Position numbers and translations under genes: made by a program. From an uncultured Selenomonas sp. (lineage in GTDB: Bacteria > Bacillota > Negativicutes > Selenomonadales > Selenomonadaceae), in NCBI GenBank assembly GCA_937981305.1, contig CALJPB010000336.1, positions 1 to 7,824 of the forward strand: a DNA stretch of 7,824 nt, in the 5' to 3' direction. Positions within the stretch are counted from its first letter, which is position 1, and each line of letters opens with the position of its first letter. Below the pieces are notes generated by a model. It made no database searches. It was not told the DNA's origin and saw nothing but the letters and a program-made list of their open reading frames with translations. Below, in pieces: positions 6,391 to 7,824 of the stretch.

Positions 6391-6402
6391 GTATGTATAT
6401 GA

Positions 6403-6433
6403 AAAGACCGAAGTCACTGCGGCTTCGGTCTTT
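6403..6433. terminator. Bidirectional rho-independent terminator between exbD and the DUF4127 gene
   Basis: AAAGACCGAAG (6403-6413) pairs with CTTCGGTCTTT (6423-6433); two further pairs (a G-U and a C-G) extend the stem to 13 bp with a 5-base loop. On the minus strand it is followed by a short T run (TTTTC), ending the DUF4127 gene whose stop is only 3 nt away. On the plus strand the run is TTTGTGTT, adequate for exbD. Confidence 0.85.
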
Positions 6434-6436
6434 GTG

Positions 6437-7824
6437 TTAGGGCGATATTTCGGTGTACGGCTGCGTCTCAAGGCGTATCTCGAACGTGCGCGGCCACGGG
6501 TAGTATGCTGTGATATTGCTTTGCATAACACGCAGATGCATATCGTTTTGTACGAATGGGGTGTGAAATGCGGCGGTGGATTCATAGTTTTTTACGCGGC
6601 GATTGAGATCGTTTGTGAGCAGATCGTTTGCCCACCTCCAATTCTTCGTAAGATCGAGATCGGAGGTGTTCCGATAGCCCGCGATATGGAGCTGATTGTT
6701 CACGCGGTCGATCGTCTCCTTCAGATAAAACTCATCTTCTGCGATGCGTCCCGTGAGAAATGTGAGATTTGCATATGTGCTGCGTTCGAGCTCCTCTTTA
6801 TTGGGGGCTTTCTGCATGGCGCAGTGATAGAGGACAGCCTCTGCGAGTGCCGTACCGATGGCGTTGCTCGCCGTGTTCCACCCCGCATATGCTGCGAGTG
6901 CATTCACGGGCACATTCTTTTCCACCAGAATCGGGAGCAGCGTCTCCTCTGCGCGGAAGTGCCGCGCGAGATCGACGAGCGCGACATTTGTTCCTGCCGC
7001 AAGCATATTCCGGATGGCAGCTGCAGCGGAAGCGCGTGTGCCGAGCGTGTCCATCGCATTGTCGCCCGCCGAGAGAACGAGCGTCAGGTCGCTGCGACCG
7101 CCATCCTCTGCAAGCGATGCGCCGAGCATTGCAATCTTTTCGTGTGCCGTTGCGTCATTCGAGACTGCCATAAACGGGAAAATCATATCTGCCATATCCA
7201 CCCGCGCATAGCGCAGGGCAACGCGCGGGGCTGCACCGCCGTGCGCACACAGATCATCGACTGCCATGCGTGCGAGCATGGTAAGCGCGATTTCATCTGC
7301 GCCGTGCACAATCATCGCCCGCTCTTGGGCGATGTTTTTTTGTGTAAGCAGGGCGGCGAGCTCCATTTTCTTCAGATTGCCGACGGAATACTCCTCTCCG
7401 TCGTCCTGCCCGAGGACAAGACGCGTCAGCACCCCCTCCTCCGTGAGCTCGATGAGCATGGAGGCGAGTGCCGTACTCTCGTCGAAGTGTGCGAGATATT
7501 TTTCCAGATCGTCGGGGGGGAGCTCTCCGCGCAGCCGCTCCATCTCGTTCTCATCGACGGGCAGTCCCGCTCCCACACGCCCGAGCAGACGCGCATAGGC
7601 GAGAATGGCACGCCGCTCACGCCAACCCTCGATCCCATCCTGCGGAATCGCACGCGGCAGGATGTAGAACGCGTGCAGGGGCACACGCGGGTGCGCCGTG
7701 TGCAGCGTGCGCAGATATGCCGCAAGCGCGTCGATGTCGGCACCGGAGATATGTGCCTCGCGCGCGGCGAGCAGCCCCCCCGAGAGCAGCTGATCGACGG
7801 AGAGAATCACGGTATCTGCGCTGC
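6437..7824 (-). CDS. DUF4127 family protein, 3' part (N-terminus outside the window)
   Basis: The last 461 codons of a protein of unknown function. The reading frame is open to the window edge, and the peptide before the first possible start codon (SADTVILSVDQLLSGG) already fits the family's conserved DAVILS-D-L-GG region. The true start is therefore beyond 7824, with probably some tens of residues missing; the GTG at 7808-7810 is an internal codon. Family landmarks seen, counted from the first full codon: LGQDD (137-141), HGADE (173-177) and YAGWNTASNAIG (312-323). The conserved Asp, His and Glu clusters suggest an enzyme, but no reaction is established for the family and I do not assign one. 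No signal peptide can be judged. It converges on exbD and shares its terminator. Confidence 0.85.
   Translation of the reverse strand, partial: SADTVILSVDQLLSGGLLAAREAHISGADIDALAAYLRTLHTAHPRVPLHAFYILPRAIPQDGIEGWRERRAILAYARLLGRVGAGLPVDENEMERLRGELPPDDLEKYLAHFDESTALASMLIELTEEGVLTRLVLGQDDGEEYSVGNLKKMELAALLTQKNIAQERAMIVHGADEIALTMLARMAVDDLCAHGGAAPRVALRYARVDMADMIFPFMAVSNDATAHEKIAMLGASLAEDGGRSDLTLVLSAGDNAMDTLGTRASAAAAIRNMLAAGTNVALVDLARHFRAEETLLPILVEKNVPVNALAAYAGWNTASNAIGTALAEAVLYHCAMQKAPNKEELERSTYANLTFLTGRIAEDEFYLKETIDRVNNQLHIAGYRNTSDLDLTKNWRWANDLLTNDLNRRVKNYESTAAFHTPFVQNDMHLRVMQSNITAYYPWPRTFEIRLETQPYTEISP

Noticed and set aside
5644..6585. A 313-codon minus-strand frame over exbB/exbD
   Set aside because: Antisense shadow of exbBD, crossing the terminator; no domain or ribosome site.
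7514..7781. Two homopolymer runs (7 G at 7514-7520 and 7 C at 7775-7781) in the DUF4127 gene as possible phase-variation tracts
   Set aside because: They encode ordinary Pro-Pro and Gly-Gly codons at family-consistent positions in a GC-rich gene; seven bases is short for a contingency locus and the frame is intact.

Overview
The window looks like chromosomal DNA of a moderately GC-rich, double-membraned Firmicute, most plausibly Negativicutes of the Selenomonas type. The reasons are strong Firmicute-style Shine-Dalgarno sequences (one is a perfect 9-base match to the 16S tail) alongside ExbB/ExbD energy-transduction genes, which only make sense with an outer membrane, and a DUF4127 gene. This assignment is an inference from gene content and style; there is no rRNA or other marker gene here.

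Layout: (1) positions 1-151 hold the 3' end of a plus-strand membrane transporter, probably of the CitMHS citrate family. (2) A strong bidirectional hairpin at 177-216 separates it from a convergent minus-strand block. (3) That block, transcribed from about 5143 down to 215, is a compact five-gene operon: a YddA/SbmA-type fused ABC transporter, a Tat-exported zinc amidase of the Amidase_2/PGRP fold, an unrecognised 115-residue membrane protein, a TVP38/TMEM64 (VTT/DedA-superfamily) membrane protein, and a Tat-exported purple-acid-phosphatase-like metallophosphoesterase. Genes overlap (11 nt and 4 nt) or sit 13-25 nt apart, and one near-ideal promoter (5150-5178) lies upstream. (4) The divergent intergenic region (5116-5305) carries that promoter, a 15/19 Fur box, and a near-consensus plus-strand promoter. 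(5) exbB and exbD follow on the plus strand with a 4-nt ATGA overlap; no tonB is present. (6) A second bidirectional hairpin (6403-6433) ends this unit. (7) From 6437 to the window end lies the 3' part of a minus-strand DUF4127 gene whose 5' end is outside the window.

How they fit together: exbBD is probably an iron-responsive energiser of TonB-dependent outer-membrane uptake. The five-gene operon has an envelope theme (peptide or metabolite transport, peptidoglycan cleavage, lipid-type membrane protein, exported phosphoesterase), but its joint role is not established by the sequence. Two genes in the operon (the ABC transporter and the 115-residue membrane protein) appear to use TTG start codons, as judged from Shine-Dalgarno placement. 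All stretches longer than 150 bases without a gene are accounted for by the regulatory elements listed; no mobile element, CRISPR array, tRNA or rRNA was seen.
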